Shown one piece after another: positions 1 through 8,668 of a DNA stretch of 64,000 nucleotides; positions within the stretch are counted from its first letter, which is position 1, and the number at the start of each line of letters is the position of its first letter. Both the position numbers and the translations under genes were made by a program. The stretch comes from Salipaludibacillus neizhouensis (GTDB lineage: Bacteria; Bacillota; Bacilli; Bacillales; Salisediminibacteriaceae): the NCBI RefSeq assembly GCF_002886185.1, contig NZ_KZ614146.1, forward strand, positions 7,927 through 71,926, written 5' to 3'. The notes below the pieces were generated by a model. That model saw only the letters and a program-made list of their open reading frames with translations. It did no database searches and was not told the origin of the DNA.

Positions 1-233
1 AAAAACGTTCGCAGATCCCTCAAAGTAGATAACCCATTGGATAATAAACTTTTCTCATCAAACTGATTAGAGAACAAGATACCTGATTCTTTCTTTATTT
101 TGATCCAATTAGCCAAATCTTTCTCGGAAACAAGTAAGTCATGACGAATACCACGTTTCACAATTTCCGTATTCACGAGGTCCAAGGATAAATGTCCGGA
201 GACTAATGGAAAAAATTTATTCGTTAACATCAT
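1..233 (-). CDS. CGNR zinc-finger/ABATE-domain regulator, N-terminal part (runs off the window)
   Basis: Only the first 77 or so codons are present; the rest lies left of the window. The N-terminus reads FFPLVSGHLSLDLVNTE, the typical start of the ABATE domain (formerly DUF1470) of CGNR zinc-finger proteins, a family described as putative stress-induced transcription regulators. The CGNR motif itself would be near the C-terminus and is not visible. Two adjacent ATG codons (233 and 230) follow a GGAGG ribosome site; the second has the better spacing. Identification is by recognisable N-terminal sequence only. Confidence 0.75.
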   Translation of the reverse strand, partial: MMLTNKFFPLVSGHLSLDLVNTEIVKRGIRHDLLVSEKDLANWIKIKKESGILFSNQFDEKSLLSNGLSTLRDLRTF

Positions 234-280
234 AATTCCTCCAAATTTTTTTATTCATAAACTAACCCCATAATAACCTA

Positions 281-341
281 TTGACAAGTTAAATTAAAGT
301 CTCTATTATACTAACCATAACAATTTATTTAAACGGTTAGT
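281..341 (+). promoter_or_regulatory. sigma-A-type promoter with inverted repeat operator
   Basis: TTGACA (281-286), a 17-nt spacer and TATTAT (304-309) make a near-consensus vegetative promoter facing right. It is followed by an inverted repeat, ACTAACC (310-316) and GGTTAGT (335-341), of the kind bound by TetR-family repressors. The gene it should drive is broken at once (see the remnant at 363). It lies in the divergent gap next to the CGNR gene. Confidence 0.5.
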
Positions 342-362
342 TTAGGCGAAGAGGTGAATGTT

Positions 363-445
363 ATGTAAAAAGTTATCAAACCGCCCTACACGTAAGAAAT
401 TAATCTAAAAAGGTAGAGGCAGAGGCAGAGGAAAATATGCGTAGT
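363..445 (+). pseudogene. remnant of a TetR-like regulator start
   Basis: A good ribosome site (GAGGTG) precedes an ATG that is followed immediately by TAA. One frame over, the codons from 370 read KLSNRPTRKKLI and then a stop, which resembles the start of a TetR/AcrR helix-turn-helix protein. The stretch contains at least two disabling changes and no open frame beyond about 30 codons. The TetR assignment is a guess supported by the operator-like repeat just upstream. Confidence 0.3.
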
Positions 446-550
446 CCCAAAACTTTAGTCCAATTCTACACAATTGATTCAAAAATGGAGAAATCGAACT
501 GAGTATTTTCAGGAAGAGAAGCTAACAAAGAATTTTTGAGGCATAAATAA

Positions 551-682
551 GAAAATGATTTTAACTATAGAAATCGAAGGATGATTTTTATAGTTGCTGA
601 GACAGGAAATTGGATGCCATGCTATGGAAATGATTATCCAATAGATGAAATGAATCTTCGTTATAAAATAAAATATATTTAG
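551..682 (+). pseudogene. short C-terminal coding remnant, unidentified
   Basis: An open stretch of 43 codons ending at TAG 680-682 has protein-like composition (for example ETGNWMPCYGNDYPIDEMN). It has no properly placed ribosome site: AAGG abuts the ATG at 581. I do not recognise it. Its position directly after the decayed regulator start suggests the tail of a lost gene rather than a functional small protein. Confidence 0.25.
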
Positions 683-697
683 ATGGAGGTCAGTTAA

Positions 698-1135
698 ATG
701 AAAACAGGTCATGTAGGACTTAATGTAAAAAACCTTAAAAAATCACTTTTGTTTTATACAGATGTTTTTGGACTTGAAACGATTCGTGAATCAAATGAGA
801 ATGGAAAGATATTTGCCTTCTTAGGACATAACGGAAATATAACAATAACATTATGGGAACAAAGCCAAACTGAATTCTCAAAAAATCATTCAGGGCTTCA
901 TCATTTGGCTTTTGAAGCAGATTCCATTGAGGTTGTTAAGAGCATGGAGAAAAAGGTAGTTAGTATGGGTGCAAAGATGATTTATCATGGGATTACTTCA
1001 CATGAAGAGGGATCTGAATCCGGAGGAATATTTTTTTTAGATCCTGATGGTATTCGATTAGAAATTTACACTCCTTCAGGCATTCAATCCCATGTTGATA
1101 ATAATTCAGAAGGCCCTGCTTGTGGTTTTTTCTAA
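698..1135 (+). CDS. VOC (glyoxalase/dioxygenase superfamily) protein
   Basis: A 145-aa single-module vicinal-oxygen-chelate protein. It begins with the family's MKTGHVGLNVKNLKKSLLFY strand-helix, has the central metal-ligand segment GLHHLAFE, and closes with the FLDPDGIRLEIY strand that supplies the last ligand (E of LEIY). Length and motif order fit glyoxalase/bleomycin-resistance/extradiol-dioxygenase-like proteins; substrate cannot be told. The ATG has a strong ribosome site (GGAGG, spacing 8). The stop codon overlaps the next start (TAATG), so it is translationally coupled to the PNPOx-like gene. Confidence 0.85.
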   Translation: MKTGHVGLNVKNLKKSLLFYTDVFGLETIRESNENGKIFAFLGHNGNITITLWEQSQTEFSKNHSGLHHLAFEADSIEVVKSMEKKVVSMGAKMIYHGITSHEEGSESGGIFFLDPDGIRLEIYTPSGIQSHVDNNSEGPACGFF

Positions 1136-2022
1136 TGATAGGATATCATCAAGGAGAAATTGAAGTTCAAGAAAAATCTTGTTTAAGAGAAGAAGCTTCA
1201 CGTATAAGCAAGATTATTCGCAATGACATTCCGGATGTCGCTGCGAGGTTCATTGAAAGACAGGTCATGTTAATTATTGGTTTAAAGGATGAAAAAGGCT
1301 TTGTATGGGCTTCTCTGGTGTATGGGGAACCGGGGTTTGTGAAGGCAGTGGACCAGCAAACAATATCAGTGTTATCTCTTCCCTTTAAGTCTGATCCCTT
1401 ATTTGTCGGAATGAAGGCAGGCAATAATTTAGGAATTCTAGCAATCGAATTTGCAACTAGAAAACGCATGCGATTAAATGGACTAATTACGCAGGTTCAC
1501 GACACTGGATTTAATGTGAAAACACGAGAGGTATATTCGAACTGCCCGAAGTTCATACACTCACGTAAATTTTCAGGTTTCGAAACAATGAAAAGTATAG
1601 AAACTAAAAAATCTACACAACTGGATAAAGGTCAGATTGAAAAGATTCGTCTTGCAGATACGTTTTTTATTGCGACTCACCACCTAGAAAGTGGTGCAGA
1701 TGTTTCTCATCGCGGAGGCTTACCGGGATTTGTTCATATTGTTGATCCGTGCACCCTAGTAATTAAAGACTATACAGGAAACGCTATGTTCAATACTCTA
1801 GGAAATTTAGTAGAAAATCCACAAATGGGGTTGTTGTTTCTTGATTTTGAGGCAGGGGATCTCCTGCAAGTCAATGGAGAAGCGACTGTACAATGGGAAG
1901 GAACCGAGAAGTCAATTTATTTTAATGTTAGACAAATAAGAAGTGTTATCGGAGGGTTCCCTCTCAGATGGGAGTTTGGAAGCTACTCTCCATTTAATCC
2001 ACCTATATTGGACCAAAACTGA
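1135..2022 (+). CDS. pyridoxamine 5'-phosphate oxidase-like FMN-binding protein
   Basis: About 295 aa. The split-barrel signature appears in the second half: ADTFFIATHH, then DVSHRGGLPGFVHIV, then GNLVENPQMGLLFLDFE and LLQVNGEATVQW, as in the large PNPOx-like flavoprotein family that often carries an extra N-terminal domain. These bind FMN or F420 and act as small-molecule oxidoreductases; the substrate here is unknown. The frame is open back to a TTG at 1120, but ATG 1135 overlaps the stop of the VOC gene and fits coupled translation. A strong terminator follows 80 bp downstream, so the pair forms a small operon. Confidence 0.8.
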   Translation: MIGYHQGEIEVQEKSCLREEASRISKIIRNDIPDVAARFIERQVMLIIGLKDEKGFVWASLVYGEPGFVKAVDQQTISVLSLPFKSDPLFVGMKAGNNLGILAIEFATRKRMRLNGLITQVHDTGFNVKTREVYSNCPKFIHSRKFSGFETMKSIETKKSTQLDKGQIEKIRLADTFFIATHHLESGADVSHRGGLPGFVHIVDPCTLVIKDYTGNAMFNTLGNLVENPQMGLLFLDFEAGDLLQVNGEATVQWEGTEKSIYFNVRQIRSVIGGFPLRWEFGSYSPFNPPILDQN

Positions 2023-2103
2023 TACTATAAAATCATATGCAACTCAGTTTAACTTCAATCAATCAAAATGGCTTAACATCTATGGTTTTTAAAACCAAGA
2101 AAA

Positions 2104-2145
2104 AGCCGATCATCTCCCAATTATTGCAAGATGATCGGCTTTTTT
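2104..2145 (+). terminator. rho-independent terminator after the VOC/PNPOx pair
   Basis: Perfect 12-bp stem AGCCGATCATCT (2104-2115) / AGATGATCGGCT (2129-2140), a 13-nt loop and a T run (2141-2145). An A run on the 5' side (2099-2103) means it could also work leftward. Confidence 0.9.
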
Positions 2146-2151
2146 CAATTG

Positions 2152-2400
2152 ATGATCCCTCTAAAAATCAAAATTCGCAAGATTTTCAGTGGCCTCTGTT
2201 ACAGCCCTTATGAGTGTGATGAACTCCATTTTTAAAAGCACGCTTTGAGTGGTTTTTCTCATAGCGTAAACGAAGCCAATTCCAACAATGTAGTTCATCC
2301 AAAATATTAGTTAACAGATGTTTAAGAAACGGGCGTATGACCGGATAAGAAGTGCGTCTGTTTTGCGTATAAAGGCCCGTGGAACTGACCTACTAATTGG
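2152..2400 (-). other. degenerate minus-strand coding remnant, unidentified
   Basis: On the minus strand one frame stays open for about 65 codons (roughly 2368 to 2175) and reads like a real protein tail, with a basic, aromatic and histidine-rich end (WNWLRLRYEKNHSKRAFKNG). I could not name it. No start or ribosome site belongs to it. It lies just beyond the broken recombinase and is probably debris of the same mobile region. Confidence 0.25.
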
Positions 2401-2419
2401 CACCTTCAACTACCTCGAT

Positions 2420-2767
2420 TTAACGGCTCTTGGAAGGCAGTAGGACTGGGAACAGCCACCTGGGCGAAGTGACGGCAACGGCAAGATATGGCTTCGTCGT
2501 CATACGTGTAATGTATTTCCACTCTGCAATGACTTCATCATAGGATCTACCGAGTCGGTCTAAGGCGTCAATATAAATGAGGTCCCCCTCACGAATTCGC
2601 TCACGTAAAGCCTGATACTGAATTCGATCAAAATTAGCCCCACTTGCCTTTTCCATAAAAATGTCTCGTTCATCGATTCATTTTTCAATCATCTTTATTA
2701 CCTGGCGAGATTCATTTTGATCTTTACTTGAAACTCTTATGTATCCGAAAACTTTCATGTTAGACAT
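2420..2767 (-). pseudogene. broken serine recombinase (resolvase family)
   Basis: The gene starts at ATG 2767 behind AGGTGA and reads KVFGYIRVSSKDQN, the resolvase catalytic-serine motif. An in-frame TGA follows after about 29 codons. The frame then continues with EKASGANFDRIQYQAL and IYIDALDRLGRSYDEVIAEW, matching the central resolvase core with its LDRLGRS arginine motif. After KYITR the sequence no longer matches and ends early, without the C-terminal helix-turn-helix. It is therefore inactive through a nonsense codon and loss of its C-terminus. It faces away from the defence island, as a mirror of the intact recombinase at 15.8 kb. Confidence 0.8.
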
Positions 2768-2830
2768 AACGTTCACCTCTTGTGCCTTCTTCTTAATTAT
2801 ACACTTTTCAACTGAAAAGGTGGTGGTTAT

Positions 2831-2920
2831 TTTATAAACGTTTATAAAGTATTTTATATACCTTTTAAAACGTAAAACGGTATCGATTATAAGTGGTTTT
2901 TAAAGTATACCTTTATAAAC
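2831..2920. promoter_or_regulatory. candidate res/recombination site upstream of the broken recombinase
   Basis: An 18-bp perfect palindrome, TTTATAAACGTTTATAAA (2831-2848), is followed by AT-rich, partly symmetric stretches and another TTTATAAAC at 2912-2920. Resolvase genes are usually preceded by multi-subsite res DNA of about this size. The same 10-mer TTTATAAACG occurs at 15774-15783 before the intact recombinase. Function is inferred. Confidence 0.4.
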
Positions 2921-3155
2921 AAATAAGGGGAATTTTCCGGAAATAAAAGGATTTTAACATATTTTGGCGAAATAGAGTGTAAAGGACTTTAAATGAGATT
3001 TAAAATAAGGGATATTTAAACACTAGCAAGAAGGGTGGTTTCTTTAATAATTAAGATAAGATTAAGAGATGGCAAAGTGGGAACGCATACATAATAGTAA
3101 GAATTTTATTTACTAATACAGAAAAGTGTAATAATAACTGAAGAAGGTGATCATC

Positions 3156-5741
3156 GTGACATTATTAAGTTACCAATCCCATTCAGATATTGATACAAAT
3201 TATTGGAGGGAACTGGGAATAGCGATCGATTCAATTAGTGATATAACAAAACCTGAAGCAATGCTAGATAAGCAAGTAGAAGCGATTTTAAACAGGTTAA
3301 ATATTGAACAATTGAAAGAGATTGCTACACTTTATGAAGTAGAATTTAAAACGGACACTTTAAAGGATACTTTATTAAAACGATTTAATATTCTAGATAA
3401 AAATATAAAAAAAGAAATATTAATATTGCAAGGTTTTTTAAACCGAAAGAAGAGGGCTGTTGATGAGATATACTCAGTAAAGATAGGTGATAATGATGTA
3501 TCATTCTTTAATTCACTTGCTCGTGTGAAACAACTATTTGCAAAGTCACCAATATTTTTAATAGAAATATACACTTATTTTTTATGGAGTGAAAAAGGAT
3601 CAGGAAATATTTATACTCTTAATGCCAGTATACCTTATCACAAATTAGTGAAGTTAAAAACAGAGTATAAAACCACATTCCCGGACCGCCTTTATAAATT
3701 GTCGAACAAAAATAATAGATACAAAATACACTCATCTTATTCAGTAGATAAAACGGAACTCATTTTACATCTTTATAAATTGGTTAATGATGTGCCGCGC
3801 CCAGACTTTGATCAAGCTATCCGTAACAAGGAAATTTCTTCGATTTTGTTACGAATAAATATAGAACAACAGTTGGTAGAAATAAAAGGAGCAAATAAAG
3901 GAGATGAAGCCAATATTATCTCCTATTTAGAAGATACATTTATTATTAAGGTATCCGAGATTGAATCAAAGGTATTTCGGGGTTATGACGTTAACGCGAT
4001 CCGTAATGCATTTTTAACAGGTGAAAATGTTAATGAAACAAAAGTGAGTGACTTACTAGTAACAAAGATGGCCTTTCGTGACAGCTTAATAAAAAGAAGT
4101 CCCAAAGTAACTTTAGAACTGGATAACGAATCTATATGGACATCAATAATTGATGCTAAAAATAAGGGAATTGTCAGCCTTCGTAGTATTAAAGATATTG
4201 AGCACCTCACTGGACAGGTACAAAATAAAAAACGAATAATACGAAGTGTGATTCTTTCAAATGGAAATCTCCTTTTTACATTCGATGATAGTCGTATGGA
4301 GACTCAAATTAAAGAAGATTTTAAGAATGAGTTTTTTAATTTATTTGGACTTCCACTCTTTCAAGAAATATCGAATTATGAGTTTCCAGCAGGAAAGGCA
4401 GATAAGATCGATTATTTGATGGGATTATCTTCGCCTGGAAATTTGTCAACAGACGAAAAATCTCTATATGAGAAGTTAATTATAGATGGGCTCATTAATG
4501 AGCATCTTAAGTTGATTCTTACATGTAAAGAATGTGGGGATGTGGACGAACTCGAGGACATAAACTATGATAACAATTCGTTTTTATGTGGGTGTGGAAG
4601 TACAAATTGTTTCCAACGAAAAATAACTAATGTGGAAGTTGATATAAATCGGATAATTCTGTTTACCAAAAAGAAATTTGCTGAAATATTAGAGTCACAT
4701 GGCTACTTAGCTTCAAAAAAGCCATCGACTATTCACATAGACGAGAGTAAATATAAATTTATTATTTATAGAAATGATGAGACGAATGAAACAATTCAGT
4801 TATTTATTACAAGTGATCATATACGTCCATCTTTTATAAAGCGTCTTTCCACAATGATGATTCCTACGTTGATTATTACGGTTGGAATGGTCGACGAAAC
4901 GGTCCAATCTTTAAGAGACAAAGGTGTCTTTCCAATTAATTTTGGTGAAATATACTTATCTGATATGCAAAGGCTTGAAGGCTTATATGCTGACACAATT
5001 GAGACAGTTAAATTACAGTTAAAGTCAAGTATTGCAAAAGCAGCTGACAATGCTTTTGAATCATTAAAAAGAACACTAGGAAATCCGAGTAATAATGATA
5101 CTTCTTATACAGATAAAGTTTTTGAAGATGATGTATTTGCTATCTTAAAAGATCTGATCCCGAACGGGGAGAAATGGGGAAAAGAAAAAAGTGGTAAGGC
5201 TTATCCTGAAGGAATTTTTGCAATTTCTACTAAGAATAAGAGACATGAAGATCTTAGAAGGGTATTTTCCTATGATTGCAAATACACGAAAAAAGATGAT
5301 GGATATGATTTAAAAAAAGAGGAACAAAGGAAAGCAATTGATTATGTTGAAAAATTGAATGATAGTGACTATATCTTAAACTATAGTGACAAAAATGAAT
5401 TAACTGCACATATTTTTATCTCGAATCGTTTCAGGAATGTTCAGAAAGAAGGGATGAAAACGTATTTTAACGAAAAGTTAGGTGATGATTATAACACTAG
5501 GCCTATTTTTTTGGATATTGAATCCCTCCTTTATCTCCACGAGTTGTATAGACAGAATATCGAACATATATATGCAAATCGGAACCTTTTTTATGAAAAG
5601 TTAGTTATGTTAATGACTCGTGAAAACATTGATAAAAGTGAAGTCAATAAATTATTTAGTAGAGCATTAGATAAAGATCTAGAAGAAAATCAACTCTTAG
5701 ATACCAAAAAAGTAACGAATTCGTTAGAGGGAGATATATAA
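3156..5741 (+). CDS. large zinc-ribbon / PD-(D/E)XK nuclease-like protein, unrecognised family (putative defence)
   Basis: About 861 aa with no recognised full-length family. Numbering from the alternative GTG at 3147, five cysteines (460, 463, 481, 483, 488) form a CxxC...CxC...C cluster like a zinc ribbon. Near the C-terminus E660, the strand PEGIF (E688) and YDCKY (D710-x-K712) follow the E...(P)(D/E)...(D/E)xK order of PD-(D/E)XK nucleases, comparable in layout to FokI-type cleavage domains. The N-terminal 450 residues are largely helical with no motif I know. Of the two GTG starts, 3156 sits better behind AAGGTGAT. The gene is followed 14 bp later by a second gene and a terminator, so it is a two-gene operon beside a type I R-M system. 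Nuclease and defence roles are inference. Confidence 0.7.
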   Translation: MTLLSYQSHSDIDTNYWRELGIAIDSISDITKPEAMLDKQVEAILNRLNIEQLKEIATLYEVEFKTDTLKDTLLKRFNILDKNIKKEILILQGFLNRKKRAVDEIYSVKIGDNDVSFFNSLARVKQLFAKSPIFLIEIYTYFLWSEKGSGNIYTLNASIPYHKLVKLKTEYKTTFPDRLYKLSNKNNRYKIHSSYSVDKTELILHLYKLVNDVPRPDFDQAIRNKEISSILLRINIEQQLVEIKGANKGDEANIISYLEDTFIIKVSEIESKVFRGYDVNAIRNAFLTGENVNETKVSDLLVTKMAFRDSLIKRSPKVTLELDNESIWTSIIDAKNKGIVSLRSIKDIEHLTGQVQNKKRIIRSVILSNGNLLFTFDDSRMETQIKEDFKNEFFNLFGLPLFQEISNYEFPAGKADKIDYLMGLSSPGNLSTDEKSLYEKLIIDGLINEHLKLILTCKECGDVDELEDINYDNNSFLCGCGSTNCFQRKITNVEVDINRIILFTKKKFAEILESHGYLASKKPSTIHIDESKYKFIIYRNDETNETIQLFITSDHIRPSFIKRLSTMMIPTLIITVGMVDETVQSLRDKGVFPINFGEIYLSDMQRLEGLYADTIETVKLQLKSSIAKAADNAFESLKRTLGNPSNNDTSYTDKVFEDDVFAILKDLIPNGEKWGKEKSGKAYPEGIFAISTKNKRHEDLRRVFSYDCKYTKKDDGYDLKKEEQRKAIDYVEKLNDSDYILNYSDKNELTAHIFISNRFRNVQKEGMKTYFNEKLGDDYNTRPIFLDIESLLYLHELYRQNIEHIYANRNLFYEKLVMLMTRENIDKSEVNKLFSRALDKDLEENQLLDTKKVTNSLEGDI

Positions 5742-5755
5742 AAAGGAGGTGCATA

Positions 5756-6193
5756 ATGCTTCAATTAGAAATTGATCAAAAGGCTATTCAAAATTTTAAT
5801 GCTCACTTTGGTTACTTTATTGAAGAACATATTGTGTCCTACTATAATCCTGATTTCGTCCTAGTTTTTTCTCCATTTTCATATAGCATGTCATTCTTAA
5901 AAAACGAAATTATTGTCTCCAAAATAGAGGACAATCGAATAGTAGATGTAATACAATTAAGTTACAGAAACTTGATTCCGGATTCATTCCTTACTCATAT
6001 CCTATCCCTCGATTCAATACCCTCACGGATATTCCGATATCGAGATATTGGGCTAAATCGATTACGTGCGGAAATAATTGATGAATTACGCTTAGGAGCA
6101 ATAACAGCAGCTGATAAAATAGCAATATGGGATGATTACCATATAATAATAAAAATTTCCTACAAACTTCAAATGGAAAACATTTTGAGATAA
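5756..6193 (+). CDS. hypothetical 145-aa partner of the nuclease-like gene
   Basis: Starts at ATG behind a near-perfect AAGGAGGT, 14 bp after the large gene, and ends just before a strong terminator. It is therefore the second gene of a bicistronic unit. The protein is small, soluble-looking, has no signal peptide, and I recognise no domain. It has alternating hydrophobic/aromatic strands in the first half (GYFIEEHIVSYYNPDFVLVF) and a more helical second half. It could be a regulatory, immunity or specificity partner; nothing in the sequence decides this. Confidence 0.6.
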   Translation: MLQLEIDQKAIQNFNAHFGYFIEEHIVSYYNPDFVLVFSPFSYSMSFLKNEIIVSKIEDNRIVDVIQLSYRNLIPDSFLTHILSLDSIPSRIFRYRDIGLNRLRAEIIDELRLGAITAADKIAIWDDYHIIIKISYKLQMENILR

Positions 6194-6220
6194 ATCTTGT
6201 AGTTATTACGTCAACAAAGA

Positions 6221-6255
6221 AGATCCCAATAGAGTACACTCTATTGGGATCTTTT
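6221..6255 (+). terminator. terminator of the two-gene unit
   Basis: A 15-bp perfect inverted repeat, AGATCCCAATAGAGT (6221-6235) and its complement (6238-6252), ends in a short T run. It closes the nuclease/partner operon. A minus-strand open frame of about 45 codons crossing 6231-6350 (reading DNPASPGHYYLAVTIS) is unrecognised and probably debris. Confidence 0.85.
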
Positions 6256-6360
6256 ACGTTTATTGATTTGCTTTGGCCGATAATTTGCGCTTATTGTTAC
6301 TGCTAAGTAATAATGACCTGGACTTGCAGGATTATCTTGTTCGAAAGTGGACATTGCTTC

Positions 6361-6404
6361 CAACAATTTTAGTGTAATTCTTACGAATTACACTAAAATT
6401 GTTG
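6361..6404. repeat. perfect 19-bp inverted repeat upstream of the type I R-M operon
   Basis: CAACAATTTTAGTGTAATT (6361-6379) and its exact complement (6386-6404) flank a 6-nt loop, CTTACG. No T run follows on either side, so it is not a classical terminator. It sits 84 bp before the first R-M gene. It could be an operator, an mRNA hairpin or the scar or end of a mobile element. Confidence 0.8.
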
Positions 6405-6487
6405 ACTGAGTATTTTCAGAGTGATAGGATTAAATTAACACTATGACATAGTAATTTTTAAAAAATACTTTCCATAGAGGGTGGGAT

Positions 6488-7054
6488 ATGAAACTTGAAG
6501 ATATTATCACAGTTAAAATTGGAAGAAACCTCTCGAGAGGAAAGGGAAAAAATGATTTAACTTTAGTTGTTTATTCTTACGAGGATTTAATGAACGATTT
6601 AGATGGCTCATTTCTAGACTCAAAAGCTAGTTCTTATAGTGGAAATTCAAATCATAGAGACGGCTATTTGAGCAGATCCGGAGATGTTATTTTTAGCTTT
6701 GTAAGTTCTAAAGCTGGTATAGTAAGTGACTTAAACCAAGGGAAGATCATAAACCAAAACTTTGCCAAACTCACTATTGAACATGATCATTTGGATAGAA
6801 ACTATTTATGTTATACATTGAATGAATCATACTCAATCAAAAAGCAAATGGCTATTTCCATGCAAGGAAGTATAGTACCTAAATTAACACCAGCAATCTT
6901 AAAGAAGTTAGAAATTAATTTACCAAGTATTGAGAAACAACGGACGATTGGAAAAGCATATTTGTCTTTGAGAAAGCGCCAAGCTTTGGCAAAGAAAGAA
7001 GCTCAACTTGAAGAGAAACTTTATTTAGAAATATTGAAGCAATTAGATCAGTAG
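6488..7054 (+). CDS. half-size type I restriction specificity (S)-like protein
   Basis: 188 aa, about half of a normal HsdS, with one target-recognition-type domain: a DGYLSRSGDVIFSFVSSKAG strand region, then INQNFAKLTI, then LTPAILKKLEINLPSIEKQR leading into a C-terminal coiled coil (AKKEAQLEEKLYLEIL). This matches the short S-like proteins found upstream of hsdM in some Firmicutes type I loci. Ribosome site GAGGGTG precedes the ATG. It lies 21 bp before hsdM in the same operon. Two such half-subunits might dimerise, or it may modulate the full-length HsdS; that is inference. Confidence 0.75.
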   Translation: MKLEDIITVKIGRNLSRGKGKNDLTLVVYSYEDLMNDLDGSFLDSKASSYSGNSNHRDGYLSRSGDVIFSFVSSKAGIVSDLNQGKIINQNFAKLTIEHDHLDRNYLCYTLNESYSIKKQMAISMQGSIVPKLTPAILKKLEINLPSIEKQRTIGKAYLSLRKRQALAKKEAQLEEKLYLEILKQLDQ

Positions 7055-7075
7055 TAGAAAGGTAAGGGAAGCAAC

Positions 7076-8668
7076 ATGACAAATTTAAACACAAAATTAT
7101 TTGGTGCTGCAGACAGCTTGCGAAGCAAAATGGATGCATCAGAATACAAAAACTATTTATTAGGATTGGTTTTTTACAAGTACTTATCGGATAAGGTATT
7201 AGAAAAAGTAGTTGAAATAGCAGATGAATCGGCCGAAGAGTACAACACACAAGAAAAACAAGCTCAATTGTATAGGAGTTTATTAACTGATGAAGAGATA
7301 AAAGATGACTTGATTGAAACCTTAGTAGATACATTAGGCTATGATATTGAACCAGAGTATTTATTCAATGTATTAGCTAATCAAGCTAAACAAAACACGT
7401 TTCAGCTGAATGACTTGAATAAAGCCTTTATCGATTTGTCTACGAAATATGATCAATTCAATGGATTGTTTGATGATTTGGATTTGAAATCTAGAAAATT
7501 GGGATCAGATGATCAGCAACGTAACATTACAATTACAGATGTCTTGAAGAAACTACATGACATCGATGTGATAGGACATGATGGGGATGTCATTGGGGAT
7601 GCCTATGAGTTCCTAATTGGTCAATTTGCCTCAGAAGCTGGCAAGAAAGCTGGAGAATTTTACACACCTCATCAAGTATCTGTCATGATGGCTCGTATTG
7701 CTGCAATGGGTCAAGAAGACAAAAAATTATTTAGCGTGTATGACCCAACCATGGGATCCGGTTCCTTGATGTTGAATATTCGAAACTATATCAACTTCCC
7801 AGATAGTGTGAAGTACCATGGACAAGAACTAAATACAACAACCTATAATCTAGCGAAGATGAACTTGATCTTGCATGGTGTTGAAAAAGAAGATATTCGC
7901 TTACGCAATGGGGATACATTGAACCAAGATTGGCCGACAGATGAACCTTATACCTTTGATTCTGTACTTATGAATCCACCTTACTCTGCAAAATGGTCTT
8001 CTGATGCGACGTTCTTAGATGATTCTCGTTTCAATCGTTACGGAAAATTAGCACCAAAATCAAAAGCGGACTTTGCTTTTCTTTTACATGGGATTTATCA
8101 TTTGAAAGATTCGGGAACAATGGCCATCGTTTTACCACACGGGGTCTTGTTTCGAGGAGCTGCTGAAGGCGTGATTCGTAAGAAGTTATTAGAAGATGGC
8201 AGTATTGATGCTGTAATTGGAATGCCAGCAAACTTATTCTTTGGGACATCCATTCCAACAACCGTCATCATCTTGAAGAAAGATCGTACGACTCGTGATG
8301 TGTTATTTATTGATGCAAGTAATGAGTTTATAAAAGGAAAGAACCAAAATAAATTTTCCGAAGAAAACATTGATAAGATTGTCGAAACGTATAAAAAGCG
8401 AGAAGGTGTGGAGAAATATTCCCACGTCGCTACTTTTGATGAAATCAAAGGGAATGATTTTAATTTGAACATCCCTCGATACGTAGATACCTTTGAGGAA
8501 GTAGCATCTGTTGATATGGCTTCAATTGGTTCAACAATTAAAGGCATTCGAAAAGAAAAAGCAGAACTTGAATCTAGCTTATATGATATGATTTCTTCAT
8601 TAGAATTTGATGAAGAAAACGCAGAATGGATTAAGGGTGCATTAGAGGTGTTTAATCGTGGAAAATAA
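7076..8668 (+). CDS. hsdM: type I restriction-modification system DNA methyltransferase subunit
   Basis: 530 aa, full family length. An N-terminal helical HsdM_N domain (about 5-140) is followed by the N6-adenine methyltransferase domain. The domain contains GEFYTPHQVSVMM, SAM-binding motif I DPTMGSGSL (D223-L231) and catalytic motif IV NPPY (300-303). With HsdS it methylates adenine in the bipartite target; with HsdR it forms the restriction complex. It overlaps hsdS by 11 nt, so the two are translationally coupled. No missing motif is seen. Confidence 0.96.
   Translation: MTNLNTKLFGAADSLRSKMDASEYKNYLLGLVFYKYLSDKVLEKVVEIADESAEEYNTQEKQAQLYRSLLTDEEIKDDLIETLVDTLGYDIEPEYLFNVLANQAKQNTFQLNDLNKAFIDLSTKYDQFNGLFDDLDLKSRKLGSDDQQRNITITDVLKKLHDIDVIGHDGDVIGDAYEFLIGQFASEAGKKAGEFYTPHQVSVMMARIAAMGQEDKKLFSVYDPTMGSGSLMLNIRNYINFPDSVKYHGQELNTTTYNLAKMNLILHGVEKEDIRLRNGDTLNQDWPTDEPYTFDSVLMNPPYSAKWSSDATFLDDSRFNRYGKLAPKSKADFAFLLHGIYHLKDSGTMAIVLPHGVLFRGAAEGVIRKKLLEDGSIDAVIGMPANLFFGTSIPTTVIILKKDRTTRDVLFIDASNEFIKGKNQNKFSEENIDKIVETYKKREGVEKYSHVATFDEIKGNDFNLNIPRYVDTFEEVASVDMASIGSTIKGIRKEKAELESSLYDMISSLEFDEENAEWIKGALEVFNRGK

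Noticed and set aside
498-6419. Exact 15-mer ACTGAGTATTTTCAG at 498-512 and 6405-6419, considered as att or insertion-site repeats
   Set aside because: Short and AT-rich; such a match is expected by chance in 64 kb, and identity stops at both edges.
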